Notes under the pieces: generated by a model
Seen by the model: the letters and a program-made list of their open reading frames with translations, nothing else
Told to the model about the DNA's origin: nothing
Databases searched by the model: none
Shown: one piece after another, positions 26,229-35,122 of the stretch
Numbering within the stretch: the stretch's first letter is position 1
How the letters are laid out: each line of letters starts with the position of its first letter
Translations under genes and position numbers: made by a program
NCBI GenBank assembly: GCA_965218765.1
Contig: CBDCLU010000004.1
Span: 571,928 to 635,927 of the forward strand
DNA from: JBBPYC01 sp965218765
GTDB lineage: Bacteria > Pseudomonadota > Gammaproteobacteria > Burkholderiales > Burkholderiaceae_C
Length of the DNA: 64,000 bases
Reading direction: 5' to 3'

Positions 26229-27319
26229 GCCAACAGCCCGTCTATCGCCTGGAACATGGCTTGGCGGGTCTGTGCGATGACCTGGCCTTTCCAGTCATCT
26301 GTGTTCATGTAGAACGCATCCTTCAATTGCTGCCGGATTGCTGCGGCGGCTGCAGGTGGCGCTTGCTGCGGATGCAGCCGCAGCCACTGCTCGGCGCGCA
26401 ACGCGATCAGCACATCTGCAAGTGGCACAGTGCCGAACTCCAGGCCCATGCTGGTGAACTCGGCTTGCGGCGCTTCTTCATAAGCGACGCCACCGATGGT
26501 GCCAGTCACGGGCGACGATACCGAAGAACCGTCCCAGGGCGACTGGACCTTGCCGCCCCACCACCGCCGCGCGCGGGCCAGCGCTGCGGCATCGTCATGC
26601 CGGCCTGCGAAGATGCCCTCGCCAATGCCGCTTGGGCCAAGGCCGCTATGGATGTCGATCCAGCCTAGCCGTTCGGCCCGGCCGGCCCGCTCGCGAAACG
26701 CACGGCGCAACGCCTGATTGCTCCAGGTCGGCTTCTTCCCGCTGAAGAACAAGCCATCGGCGAATGCCTGCTGTCCTTGTGTGATGGCTGCCTGCAGGCC
26801 GGCCGCACCATGCTGCACTGCGTAGTCAGCCAGCCGCTGCTCGTTAGCAGGAGCAGGCGGCCAGACTGGTGGCAGCAGCAGGTCGTGTATCTGCGCGTAA
26901 GCCGCATTGCTTGGCAGTGCACCGGTGTCGAACGACCGAAAGTTTCGATTCAGGTCGACGTTGTCTTCCGTCACGCGCCGTCCGTGCGAGAAGCCCCAGG
27001 GATTGAGCGCATGCAGATACAGCACGGCGACACCGGCAGCCTGCGCCTTGTCACGCCATTCGGTGTCATGCAGCGCGAACACCTGTGCGCCGCTGCCGCA
27101 ATGACCTTCGACCCCATGACAGCCACTGCTGACAATCAGCAGTCGCTTCGCATCAGGTGGGCCGTCAAGCGCGGCGTCCAACGCGAGCGCCTCACCATCG
27201 CGGCCTGACAACGGATGCGCGTCGCTCGTAATGGCCGCGCCAGCTGTGGCGGCGACTTCCAGAAACTTGACGCGCGCTCGCGCGTAATCCGGTGCGAACG
27301 CGTCTGTGATCTCGATCAT
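26225..27319 (-). CDS. M14-like DUF2817 family metallopeptidase
   Basis: 364 residues from the ATG at 27319, which overlaps the stop of the M20 gene (ATGA), so the two are translated together. The zinc-site pattern of carboxypeptidase-like proteins is visible: SSGCHGVEGHCGSG (H-x2-E), DNVDLNRNF, GWIDIHSGLGPSG (third ligand His) and LEFGTV with the catalytic Glu. DUF2817 proteins are related to M14 carboxypeptidases and succinylglutamate desuccinylases; the natural substrate is unknown. Coupling to an M20 amidohydrolase suggests sequential trimming of a peptide or N-acyl amino acid. Confidence 0.82.
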   Translation of the reverse strand: MIEITDAFAPDYARARVKFLEVAATAGAAITSDAHPLSGRDGEALALDAALDGPPDAKRLLIVSSGCHGVEGHCGSGAQVFALHDTEWRDKAQAAGVAVLYLHALNPWGFSHGRRVTEDNVDLNRNFRSFDTGALPSNAAYAQIHDLLLPPVWPPAPANEQRLADYAVQHGAAGLQAAITQGQQAFADGLFFSGKKPTWSNQALRRAFRERAGRAERLGWIDIHSGLGPSGIGEGIFAGRHDDAAALARARRWWGGKVQSPWDGSSVSSPVTGTIGGVAYEEAPQAEFTSMGLEFGTVPLADVLIALRAEQWLRLHPQQAPPAAAAAIRQQLKDAFYMNTDDWKGQVIAQTRQAMFQAIDGLLA

Positions 27320-28578
27320 TGGGCCGCAGCAGCCTCGGCAAGCTGCACCGATTCGGCTGGCTGATCGCGCATCGCCGTGCCGGCCGTTGCGTGCTGCGCA
27401 AACCACGCTTGCGCCAACCGCACCCAGTAGGTCGCACCCAGTGGGATCAGTTCGTCGTTGAAGTCATAGCTCGGGTTGTGCAGCATGCAGGGACCGCCGC
27501 CGTGGCCGATCTCCCGGTGTGCGCCGTCGCCGTTCGCGATGAAGCAATAGGCGCCCGGCTTGGCCTGCAGCATGTAGGCGAAGTCCTCGCCGCCCATGGT
27601 CGGTTCCTGCGGCAACACGTGATCGGCGCCCACGATCGACGTCATCACCTGTGCACAGAATTCGGCCTCGGCGCGTGAGTTCACCGTGGCCGGGTAATTG
27701 CGATGGAACTCGAATTCGCAAGTCGCCTCGTGCGCCGCGCAGGTGTGCTCGGCCACCTGCTGCATGCGCCGCTCGACCAGATCGAGCAGCTCGGTGGTGA
27801 ACGTGCGCACCGTGCCCTGCAACTCGCAGCTGTTCGGCACCACGTTGGTCGCTTCGCCCGCGTGGATCATCGTGACCGAGATCACGCCGGCTTCCACCGG
27901 TTTCTTGTTGCGGCTGATGATGGCCTGGAACCCCTGCACCAGCTGACATGCGATCGGCACCGGGTCAACCCCGTTGTGCGGCAGCGCCGCGTGGCTGCCC
28001 TTGCCGCGCACGGTGATCTTGAATTCGCTGGTGGACGCCATCACCGGCCCCGGGCTGACCGCGAAGGTGCCGACCGGCATGCCCGGCCAGTTGTGCATGC
28101 CGAACACCGCCTGCATCGGGAATTTCTCGAACAGGCCGTCGTTCATCATCTCGCGCGCGCCACCGCCGCCTTCTTCGGCCGGCTGGAAGATCAGGTAGAC
28201 GGTGCCGTCGAAATCACGATGTTCGGCCAAGTGTTGCGCGGCCGCCAGCAGCATCGCGGTGTGGCCATCGTGCCCGCAGGCATGCATGCGGCCGTCGTGC
28301 ACGCTTCGGTGTGCGAAGTCGTTGCATTCCTGGATCGGCAACGCATCCATGTCGGCGCGCAGGCCGATCGCGCGCTCGCTGCTGCCGCCCTTGATGATGC
28401 CGACCACACCGGTCGTGCCCATGCCGCGGTGAACAGGAATGCCCCATTCGGTCAGTTTCGCTGCCACCTGTTCGGCCGTACGGTGCTCGGCGAAACACAG
28501 TTCCGGGTGCGCGTGGAGGTCTCGCCGCACGGCGGCGATGGAGGGGGCGGAGCGGGCGATGGTGTCGAGGATGTTCAT
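27316..28578 (-). CDS. M20-family amidohydrolase (hippurate hydrolase-like)
   Basis: 420 residues. Metal-site segments of the M20D group are complete: GLRADMDALPIQE, HACGHDGHTAML, FQPAEEGGGGAREMM (catalytic Glu pair) and TMGGEDFAYML. A dimerisation domain sits in the middle (KGSHAALPHNGVDPV). Such enzymes remove acyl groups from N-acyl amino acids or cleave aminoacyl conjugates in the cytoplasm. The start is the ATG at 28578; the eight-residue upstream extension is possible but unneeded. First gene of a two-gene operon with the DUF2817 protein. Confidence 0.9.
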   Translation of the reverse strand: MNILDTIARSAPSIAAVRRDLHAHPELCFAEHRTAEQVAAKLTEWGIPVHRGMGTTGVVGIIKGGSSERAIGLRADMDALPIQECNDFAHRSVHDGRMHACGHDGHTAMLLAAAQHLAEHRDFDGTVYLIFQPAEEGGGGAREMMNDGLFEKFPMQAVFGMHNWPGMPVGTFAVSPGPVMASTSEFKITVRGKGSHAALPHNGVDPVPIACQLVQGFQAIISRNKKPVEAGVISVTMIHAGEATNVVPNSCELQGTVRTFTTELLDLVERRMQQVAEHTCAAHEATCEFEFHRNYPATVNSRAEAEFCAQVMTSIVGADHVLPQEPTMGGEDFAYMLQAKPGAYCFIANGDGAHREIGHGGGPCMLHNPSYDFNDELIPLGATYWVRLAQAWFAQHATAGTAMRDQPAESVQLAEAAAAQ

Positions 28579-28763
28579 GCGAAACAGTGTATTGCCGACC
28601 AAGCGTTTGTGTGCGGAATGTCGCGCTGATCGAGCCGTGCGGGAACATGCCTTGCCGACTCTCCGGCGACGAGGCGCAAACGGTCAGGCGGCAAGGGTGG
28701 TTTGGAGATATCGAGACGCTAGCCACCCGCCTTTGCCTATCTTCTTCGAACCAAGGGATTTTC

Positions 28764-28994
28764 ATGAAGCAGACCGACCCCCCAGCACGCGAGTCCGCTC
28801 CGTTGCATGCAGCGGCTCTTTTGCACCGTTCGATGCGGATCGGCAAACGGCACGACCCCGTTGACGACTTCATGCCGATGGCGCCCTCGGCCGCGTCGCA
28901 CGCGCGGCAACTCCACGCGGCTGCGCCCGAATCCTCTGCAGCCATCGGCAGCGCCGAGGTGCGCTCCGTTGCGCTGCGTCAGCTGCAGCGCTGA
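28764..28994 (+). CDS. Hypothetical small protein
   Basis: 76 residues from an ATG with AAGGGA seven bases upstream. Composition is Ala/His/Arg/Ser-rich with no signal, no helix of membrane length and no family likeness. It stands alone between the divergent peptidase operon and the efflux operon. It may be a chance frame; support is only the ribosome site. Confidence 0.3.
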   Translation: MKQTDPPARESAPLHAAALLHRSMRIGKRHDPVDDFMPMAPSAASHARQLHAAAPESSAAIGSAEVRSVALRQLQR

Positions 28995-29140
28995 GCGGGC
29001 TCCTGCTTCGGTCCAGTAGCCCGGCTGCCCGGCGGGCGAATGCGTTGGGTGTGCGGTTTTGCCGCAAGCGCCATATCTCGAGTTGTATCCGCAGGCAGCG
29101 CAGCGGTCGGGCGCACGCCGGTTGTGCTCTAATTCTTGGC

Positions 29141-30682
29141 ATGTCCGTCCGCTTCGGGCGCCACATGCTGAGCTGCTTTTTGCAGGCGGCCCACGCGTGC
29201 CGCCTCACATTTCTACCTCCATGGCTGCGCCTGGCCTTTGTGGCCCGCATCCGTCTTGCGCTGCTGGTTGCAGCGGCCGGCTTGGTACTGGGTGGTTGTG
29301 CCACCCTCGGTGACGCCGATCCGATCGTGCTGGAGCCGCCGCTGAACTGGCAGGCGCCGGTGCCGCATCAAGGCGAGGTTGCTGCTCTGTCCGATTGGTG
29401 GGCTGCGCAGGGCGACCCCATGCTGGTCGCGATGATCGACGCGGCGCAAGCGGTCTCGCCCACGGTGGCAACCGCCACTTCGCGCATCGCACAGTCGCGC
29501 GCCTCGCGCGAGATCGCCGGCGCCACGCTGCTGCCCCGGCTCGACGCCGGGCTGAACAGCACGCGCGGCAAGACGTCGCCATTGTTTCCGCAGAACACCA
29601 GCACGCAGTTCGCTCTGCAGGCGAGTTGGGAAGTCGATCTGTTCGGTGTCAACGCGGCCGCGCGCGATGCGGCGCAAGCTCGCCTGGAAGGCAGTCGGGC
29701 ACAGTGGCACGATGCGCGTGTGTCAGTGGCGGCCGAAGTCGCGAATCAGTATCTGAATTTTCGCAATTGCAAGCAGCAGTTGCTAGTGCTGCAGTCGGAT
29801 GCGGATTCGCGCTCCGAGTCGCTGCGTCTCACACAGTTGCTGGCTGTGTCCGGGTTTCAGCCATCGGCCACGGGCGATCTGGCACGTGCCAGCGCAGCAG
29901 AGGGCAGGGCTCGCGTGATTCAACAGCGCGCGCAGTGCGACCTGATCCTCAAGGCGCTGGTCGCGCTGACAGGCTGGGCCGAGCCGGACCTGCGTGCACA
30001 GCTGTCGGCCACAACCAGTCCGGGCGAATTCATGCCGATTCTGCTGACGGAACTGCCGGCAGGTCTGCTCATGCAGCGGCCCGACCTGTTTGCGGCGGAG
30101 CGTGAGGTGGCCGCTGCTTCGGCCGATCTAGGCTCGGCGCAGGCGCAGCGTTACCCGCGGCTGACGTTGTCCGGTTTGGTCGGACGGCTGCGCTTCGCCG
30201 GCGGCGGCCTGACGGACACGATCACGACCTGGCAGGTCGGCCCCGTCGCGTTCAGCGTGCCGCTGTTCGACGGCGGTCGCATCAGCGCCAACATCGAGGC
30301 GGCCCGCGCGCGTTACGCAGAAGCCGTTGCGCTGTATCGCGCAAGGGCACGGCTGGCGGTGCGTGAGGTCGAAGAAGCCCTGGTTGCCCTCGACAGCACG
30401 GCATCGCGAGCGGGCGATTGGCGTCTCGTCGTGGCGGGCCAGCAGTCGTTTCTGGCGGCCACGCGCGCGCGCTACCGCGGCGGGCTCGCGAGTCTGTTCG
30501 AGTTGGAAGAGACTCGGCGCAATACCCTGGTGGCGGAGCTGACGCTGCTGTCGCTGCAACGTGAGCGCCAGGCCGCCTGGATCGCGTTGTATCGGGCTGC
30601 CGGCGGGGGCTGGGAGCGCAGCAATGTGGGCCAGCCCGCAGGGCCGCCGCTGGCCGAGCAAACCGACGACACGGCACGCTGA
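29141..30682 (+). CDS. RND efflux outer-membrane lipoprotein (NodT/OprM family)
   Basis: 513 residues from the ATG at 29141. A GTG at 29240 would give a more typical lipoprotein signal (ARIRLALLVAAAGLVLGGC, Cys at position 20) and may be the true start. After the lipid-attached Cys come two long repeats of the TolC-like efflux fold, with WWAAQGDPML, ELPAGLLMQRPDLFAAEREV, the LxGL segment and the closing VREVEEALVALDS coiled coil. It forms the outer-membrane duct of a tripartite pump. Its stop shares bases with a start of the adaptor frame. Confidence 0.9.
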   Translation: MSVRFGRHMLSCFLQAAHACRLTFLPPWLRLAFVARIRLALLVAAAGLVLGGCATLGDADPIVLEPPLNWQAPVPHQGEVAALSDWWAAQGDPMLVAMIDAAQAVSPTVATATSRIAQSRASREIAGATLLPRLDAGLNSTRGKTSPLFPQNTSTQFALQASWEVDLFGVNAAARDAAQARLEGSRAQWHDARVSVAAEVANQYLNFRNCKQQLLVLQSDADSRSESLRLTQLLAVSGFQPSATGDLARASAAEGRARVIQQRAQCDLILKALVALTGWAEPDLRAQLSATTSPGEFMPILLTELPAGLLMQRPDLFAAEREVAAASADLGSAQAQRYPRLTLSGLVGRLRFAGGGLTDTITTWQVGPVAFSVPLFDGGRISANIEAARARYAEAVALYRARARLAVREVEEALVALDSTASRAGDWRLVVAGQQSFLAATRARYRGGLASLFELEETRRNTLVAELTLLSLQRERQAAWIALYRAAGGGWERSNVGQPAGPPLAEQTDDTAR

Positions 30683-30768
30683 TGTCCGACGCCGGTCGCC
30701 GTCCCGAGCGCCATCACCGAGGCAGTCCGGCTGCTGCAACCGTGTGCCCGAATGCGCGAAACCACCTT

Positions 30769-31947
30769 ATGCGAGTTTTGATCCATCATTTGCGGACGAC
30801 GTTGCCGGCAGGTGCGTGTGCCCTGTTGATTGGTGCGTTTGCCACCCTGCCCGATATCGGTCGGGCGGCCGAGCCGGCCCGTCTCGCGGCACGCCCGGCG
30901 CTGACGGTGACCACCACACGCGCGCAGCGTCTGGACGTGCCGCTGCGGCTTGCCGCCAATGGCAACATCGTCGCGTGGCAGGAAGCGATCATCGGCAGTG
31001 AAGCCAACGGCCTGCGGTTGAACCGCGTGAATGTGAACGTCGGCGACAAGGTGCGTGCCGGTCATGTGCTCGCCACGTATGCGGCCGACTCGATCGAAGC
31101 CGACGTCGCGTTGGCGCGTGCCCATGTCGAGGAAGCGCGAGCCATGTCGGCCGATGCGGAAGCCACCATCGAGCGAGCGCGCGGCCTTGAGGAGACCGGC
31201 GCGATGAGTCAACAGCAGATCAACACTTATGCGACCTCGGCTGCTACGGCCGAAGCGCGCGTGCAGGCGGCGGCCGCTTCACTCCGGGTTCAGCAATTGC
31301 GGCTGCGCTATACGCAGGTCAGGGCGCCGGACGACGGCATCATCTCGTCGCGCAGCGCCACCGTCGGCGCGGTTGTGCCGGCCGGTACCGAACTGTTCCG
31401 GCTGATCCGCAAGAACCGGCTCGAATGGCGTGCTGAAGTCACGTCCGCCGAACTGGAACGCATCGAGCGCAACGCGCCGGTGCTGGTCACGGCTGCCAGC
31501 GGCGCCCAGATCAAGGGCAAGGTGCGCATCATCGCGCCGACGGTGGACGCCAAGACGCGCACCGCGCTGGTCTACGTCGATCTGGATGCGAAGGCTGCCG
31601 CCAGCGGCGCTGCCCGGGCCGGCATGTTCGCGCGTGGTGAGTTCGACCTGGGCCAGTCGCAGGCGCTGACGGTGCCGCAGCAGGCCGTTGTGCTGCGCGA
31701 CGGCTTCAACTACGTGTTCAAGGTGGACGACCAGCAGCACGTGCGCCAGCTCAAGGTCGACGTCGGCCGCCGCTTCGGCGAGCGCGTCGAGATCAAGGAC
31801 GGTCTTATGCCCGAGGAGTCGATCGTGGCCACCGGCGCGGGCTTTTTGAACGATGGCGATCTGGTGCGTGTGGTGCCGCCGTCGCAGGCACCGGGCACCG
31901 CGCCACTTGCAGCGGCTGCGCCGGCCAGTGCGGCAGCGCCGAAGTAG
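30769..31947 (+). CDS. RND efflux periplasmic adaptor (membrane fusion protein)
   Basis: 392 residues. The ATG at 30769 is chosen because a signal peptide follows (LLIGAFATLPDIGRAAEP); another in-frame ATG at 30682 overlaps the preceding stop. Domains in order: barrel-sandwich half (LRLAANGNIVAWQEAIIGSE), helical hairpin (~95-180), second sandwich half (RAPDDGIISSRSATVG), beta-barrel and membrane-proximal domain. It links the inner-membrane pump to the outer-membrane duct. Confidence 0.9.
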   Translation: MRVLIHHLRTTLPAGACALLIGAFATLPDIGRAAEPARLAARPALTVTTTRAQRLDVPLRLAANGNIVAWQEAIIGSEANGLRLNRVNVNVGDKVRAGHVLATYAADSIEADVALARAHVEEARAMSADAEATIERARGLEETGAMSQQQINTYATSAATAEARVQAAAASLRVQQLRLRYTQVRAPDDGIISSRSATVGAVVPAGTELFRLIRKNRLEWRAEVTSAELERIERNAPVLVTAASGAQIKGKVRIIAPTVDAKTRTALVYVDLDAKAAASGAARAGMFARGEFDLGQSQALTVPQQAVVLRDGFNYVFKVDDQQHVRQLKVDVGRRFGERVEIKDGLMPEESIVATGAGFLNDGDLVRVVPPSQAPGTAPLAAAAPASAAAPK

Positions 31948-31975
31948 CAGCGCCTCCTTCTTCGGGCCTCAAGTC

Positions 31976-34900
31976 ATGAACGTCTCCGGCTGGTCCATTC
32001 GCAATCCGATCGCGGCGGTGATGTTGTTCGTGCTGCTGGTGCTTGCCGGCCTGATGTCGTTTCGCGCGATGAAGGTGCAGAACTTTCCGGACCTGGACCT
32101 GCCCACGGTCGTCATCAGCGCCACGCTGCCCGGCGCTGCGCCTGCACAGCTCGAAACCGAGGTCGCGCGCAAGATCGAGAATTCGATCGCATCGCTGCAA
32201 GGCCTGAAGCACACCCACACCAAGGTGCAGGACGGCGGTGTTTCGATCACGGCCGAGTTCCGGCTCGAAAAATCGGTGCAGGAAGCAGTCGACGACGTTC
32301 GCTCGGCCGTGGCGCGCATCCGCAGCGACCTGCCGGCCGATCTGAACGATCCGGTGATCGCCAAGCTCGATCTGGCCGGCCAGCCGATCCTCGCGTTTGC
32401 GATCAGCTCGCCGCGCATGGATGCCGAGGCGACCAGCTGGTTCGTCGACGACACGATCGCGCGCCGGTTGCTCAGCGTGCGCGGCGTCGGCGCCGTCACG
32501 CGCGTCGGCGGTGTCGAGCGCCAGGTCACGGTCGCACTCGATCCCGAGCGGCTGCAGGCGCTCGGCGCCACCGCCGCGGAAATCTCGCGCCAGTTGCGGC
32601 AGGTGCAGACCGAAGTCGCCGGCGGCCGCACCGATGTCGGCGGCAGCGAACAGTCGGTGCGCACCATGGCCAACGTGCAGTCGGCCGATCAGCTCGCCAA
32701 GGTCCAGCTGGCACTGCCGGACGGCCGCAACATCCGGCTCGAGGACGTGGCGACCATCAGCGACACCTACGCCGAGCCGCGCTCCGCTGCGCTGCTGAAC
32801 GGCAAGCCGGTGGTCGGCTTCGAAGTCTCGCGCAGCCGCGGCGCCAGCGAGATCGAGGTCGGCGCCGGCGTGCGCCAGGTGCTGGACCAGGTCCTGCAGG
32901 AGCACCCGGACATCCAGCTGACCGAAGCATTCAACTTCGTGCAGCCGGTCGGCGAGGAATTCGATGCGTCGATGCGGCTGCTCTATGAAGGCGCAGCGCT
33001 TGCGGTGCTGGTGGTGTTTTTGTTCCTGCGGGACTGGCGGGCCACGTTCGTGGCGGCAGTCGCGCTGCCGCTGTCGGTGATTCCAGCCTTCATCGGCATG
33101 AACTATCTCGGCTTTTCGATCAACATCATCACCTTGCTTGCGCTGTCGCTCGTGATCGGCGTGCTGGTGGACGATGCGATCGTCGAGATCGAGAACATCG
33201 TGCGGCATCTGCGCATGGGCAAGACGCCGTACCAGGCTGCAATGGAAGCGGCTGACGAGATCGGGCTTGCGGTGATCGCGACCACGTTCACGCTGGTCGC
33301 GGTGTTCCTGCCGACTGCGTTCATGAGCGGCATCGCCGGGCGCTTCTTCAAGCAGTTCGGCTGGACTGCGGCGCTGGCCGTCGTCGCTTCGCTGCTGGTG
33401 GCGCGCGCGCTCACGCCGATGATGGCGGCCTACATCCTGAAGCCTATCGTCGGCGCGCACAAGGAGCCCTGGTGGATGGGCCTCTACATGGCGCTTGCGC
33501 GCTGGTGCATCCGGCATCGGATCATCACCTCGATCGCAGCCGGCGCGTTCTTCGTCGGCTCGGTCATGCTGATTCCGCTGCTGCCAACCGGCTTCCTGCC
33601 GCCCGATGATGCGTCGCAGACGCAGGTCTATCTGCAACTGCCGCCGGGCTCCACCCTGGCCCAGACGCGTGCCACCGCCGAGCATGCGAGGCAGTTGATC
33701 GACAGCGTTGCGGGCATCGAGACCGTCTACACCACGATCGGCGCCGGCAGTGCAGGAGCCGACCCGTTCGCGCCGCAAGGCTTGTCCGAGGTGCGCAAGG
33801 CGACGCTCACGATCGTGCTCAAGCCGCGTGCCGAACGCACCCGCAAGCAGCCGATCGAAGCCGATATCCGACAGGCACTGCAGCCGCTGCCCGGCGCGCG
33901 CAGCAAAGTCGGCCTAGGGGGTGGCAACGGCGGCAAGTACGTGCTGGTGCTCGCTGGCGAAGACCCGGTCAAGCTGCGCGAAGCGGCCGTCAATGTCGAA
34001 AAAGGCCTGCGCACGATTGCTGGGCTGGGCAACATTTCTTCCGATGCCAGTCTGATCCGCCCCGAGATCGCGGTGCGCCCGGACTTCGCGCGCGCGGCCG
34101 ACCTGGGCGTGACCTCAAGCGCGATCGGCGACACGTTGCGCATCGCCACCGTCGGTGACTACGACGCCGCCTTGCCGAAGCTGAACCTGTCGCAGCGCCA
34201 GGTGCCGATTTTGGTGCGGCTCAAAAGCGAAGCGCGCAACGACCTCGATCTGCTCGGCCGCCTCACGGTGCCCGGGGTGCGCGGGCCGGTGCTGTTGTCC
34301 GAAGTCGCCAAGCTCGAAATGGCCGGCGGCCCTGCACAGATCAACCGCTATGACCGCGTGCGCAACATCACGTTCGAGATCGAGCTGTCCGGCCGCGAGC
34401 TCGGCGAAGTGGTCAAGCAGGTAAACGAACTGCCAGCGGTTCAGAACCTGCCGCCCGGTGTGCGCACGGTCGCGATCGGAGACGCCGAAGTGATGGGCGA
34501 ACTGTTCGAGAGCTTCGGCATCGCGATGGCGACCGGCGTGCTGTGCATCTACATCGTGCTGGTGCTGCTGTTCAAGAGCTTTCTGCATCCGGTCACGATC
34601 CTGGCTGCGCTGCCGCTGTCGCTCGGCGGCGCATTCGTCGCGCTGCTGGCGCTGAAGATGAGCTTCTCGATGCCGTCGCTGATCGGCCTCGTGATGCTGA
34701 TGGGCATTGCCACGAAAAACTCGATCCTGCTGGTTGAGTACGCGATCGTCGCGCGGCGCGAGCATGGCTTGACGCGGCTGGAAGCGCTGCTGGACGCATG
34801 CCACAAACGTGCGCGCCCGATCATCATGACCACGCTGGCAATGGGCGCCGGCATGCTGCCGATCGCGATCGGGCTCGGCGCCGGCGATCACAGCTTTCGC

Positions 34901-35101
34901 CCGCCGATGGCGGTCGCCGTGATCGGCGGGCTGATCACGTCCACCTTCCTGAGCCTGCTGGTGATCCCGGTGGTGTTCACGTTCCTCGACGACATCGGCT
35001 ACTGGACCGGCCGACTGTTGCGCCGCAGCAGTCCGCAGCCGGATGGCCAAAGCGCCCGGGTTCCGGCTGCGCGGCCGGCAATCGACCCCGCCAAACTTTG
35101 A
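31976..35101 (+). CDS. RND efflux inner-membrane transporter (AcrB/HAE1-like)
   Basis: 1041 residues, full RND length with 12 membrane helices and two large periplasmic loops. The proton-relay residues are present: the Asp pair in GVLVDDAIVEIENI (TM4) and the Lys in GIATKNSILLVEYA (TM10). The start at 31976 (MNVSGWSIRNPIAAVM) is the family start; the longer frame runs over the adaptor gene. With the two upstream genes it makes a complete tripartite pump. Substrate unknown, and no local regulator gene. Confidence 0.95.
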   Translation: MNVSGWSIRNPIAAVMLFVLLVLAGLMSFRAMKVQNFPDLDLPTVVISATLPGAAPAQLETEVARKIENSIASLQGLKHTHTKVQDGGVSITAEFRLEKSVQEAVDDVRSAVARIRSDLPADLNDPVIAKLDLAGQPILAFAISSPRMDAEATSWFVDDTIARRLLSVRGVGAVTRVGGVERQVTVALDPERLQALGATAAEISRQLRQVQTEVAGGRTDVGGSEQSVRTMANVQSADQLAKVQLALPDGRNIRLEDVATISDTYAEPRSAALLNGKPVVGFEVSRSRGASEIEVGAGVRQVLDQVLQEHPDIQLTEAFNFVQPVGEEFDASMRLLYEGAALAVLVVFLFLRDWRATFVAAVALPLSVIPAFIGMNYLGFSINIITLLALSLVIGVLVDDAIVEIENIVRHLRMGKTPYQAAMEAADEIGLAVIATTFTLVAVFLPTAFMSGIAGRFFKQFGWTAALAVVASLLVARALTPMMAAYILKPIVGAHKEPWWMGLYMALARWCIRHRIITSIAAGAFFVGSVMLIPLLPTGFLPPDDASQTQVYLQLPPGSTLAQTRATAEHARQLIDSVAGIETVYTTIGAGSAGADPFAPQGLSEVRKATLTIVLKPRAERTRKQPIEADIRQALQPLPGARSKVGLGGGNGGKYVLVLAGEDPVKLREAAVNVEKGLRTIAGLGNISSDASLIRPEIAVRPDFARAADLGVTSSAIGDTLRIATVGDYDAALPKLNLSQRQVPILVRLKSEARNDLDLLGRLTVPGVRGPVLLSEVAKLEMAGGPAQINRYDRVRNITFEIELSGRELGEVVKQVNELPAVQNLPPGVRTVAIGDAEVMGELFESFGIAMATGVLCIYIVLVLLFKSFLHPVTILAALPLSLGGAFVALLALKMSFSMPSLIGLVMLMGIATKNSILLVEYAIVARREHGLTRLEALLDACHKRARPIIMTTLAMGAGMLPIAIGLGAGDHSFRPPMAVAVIGGLITSTFLSLLVIPVVFTFLDDIGYWTGRLLRRSSPQPDGQSARVPAARPAIDPAKL

Positions 35102-35122
35102 ATGCGCAGACCGGTAACCACG

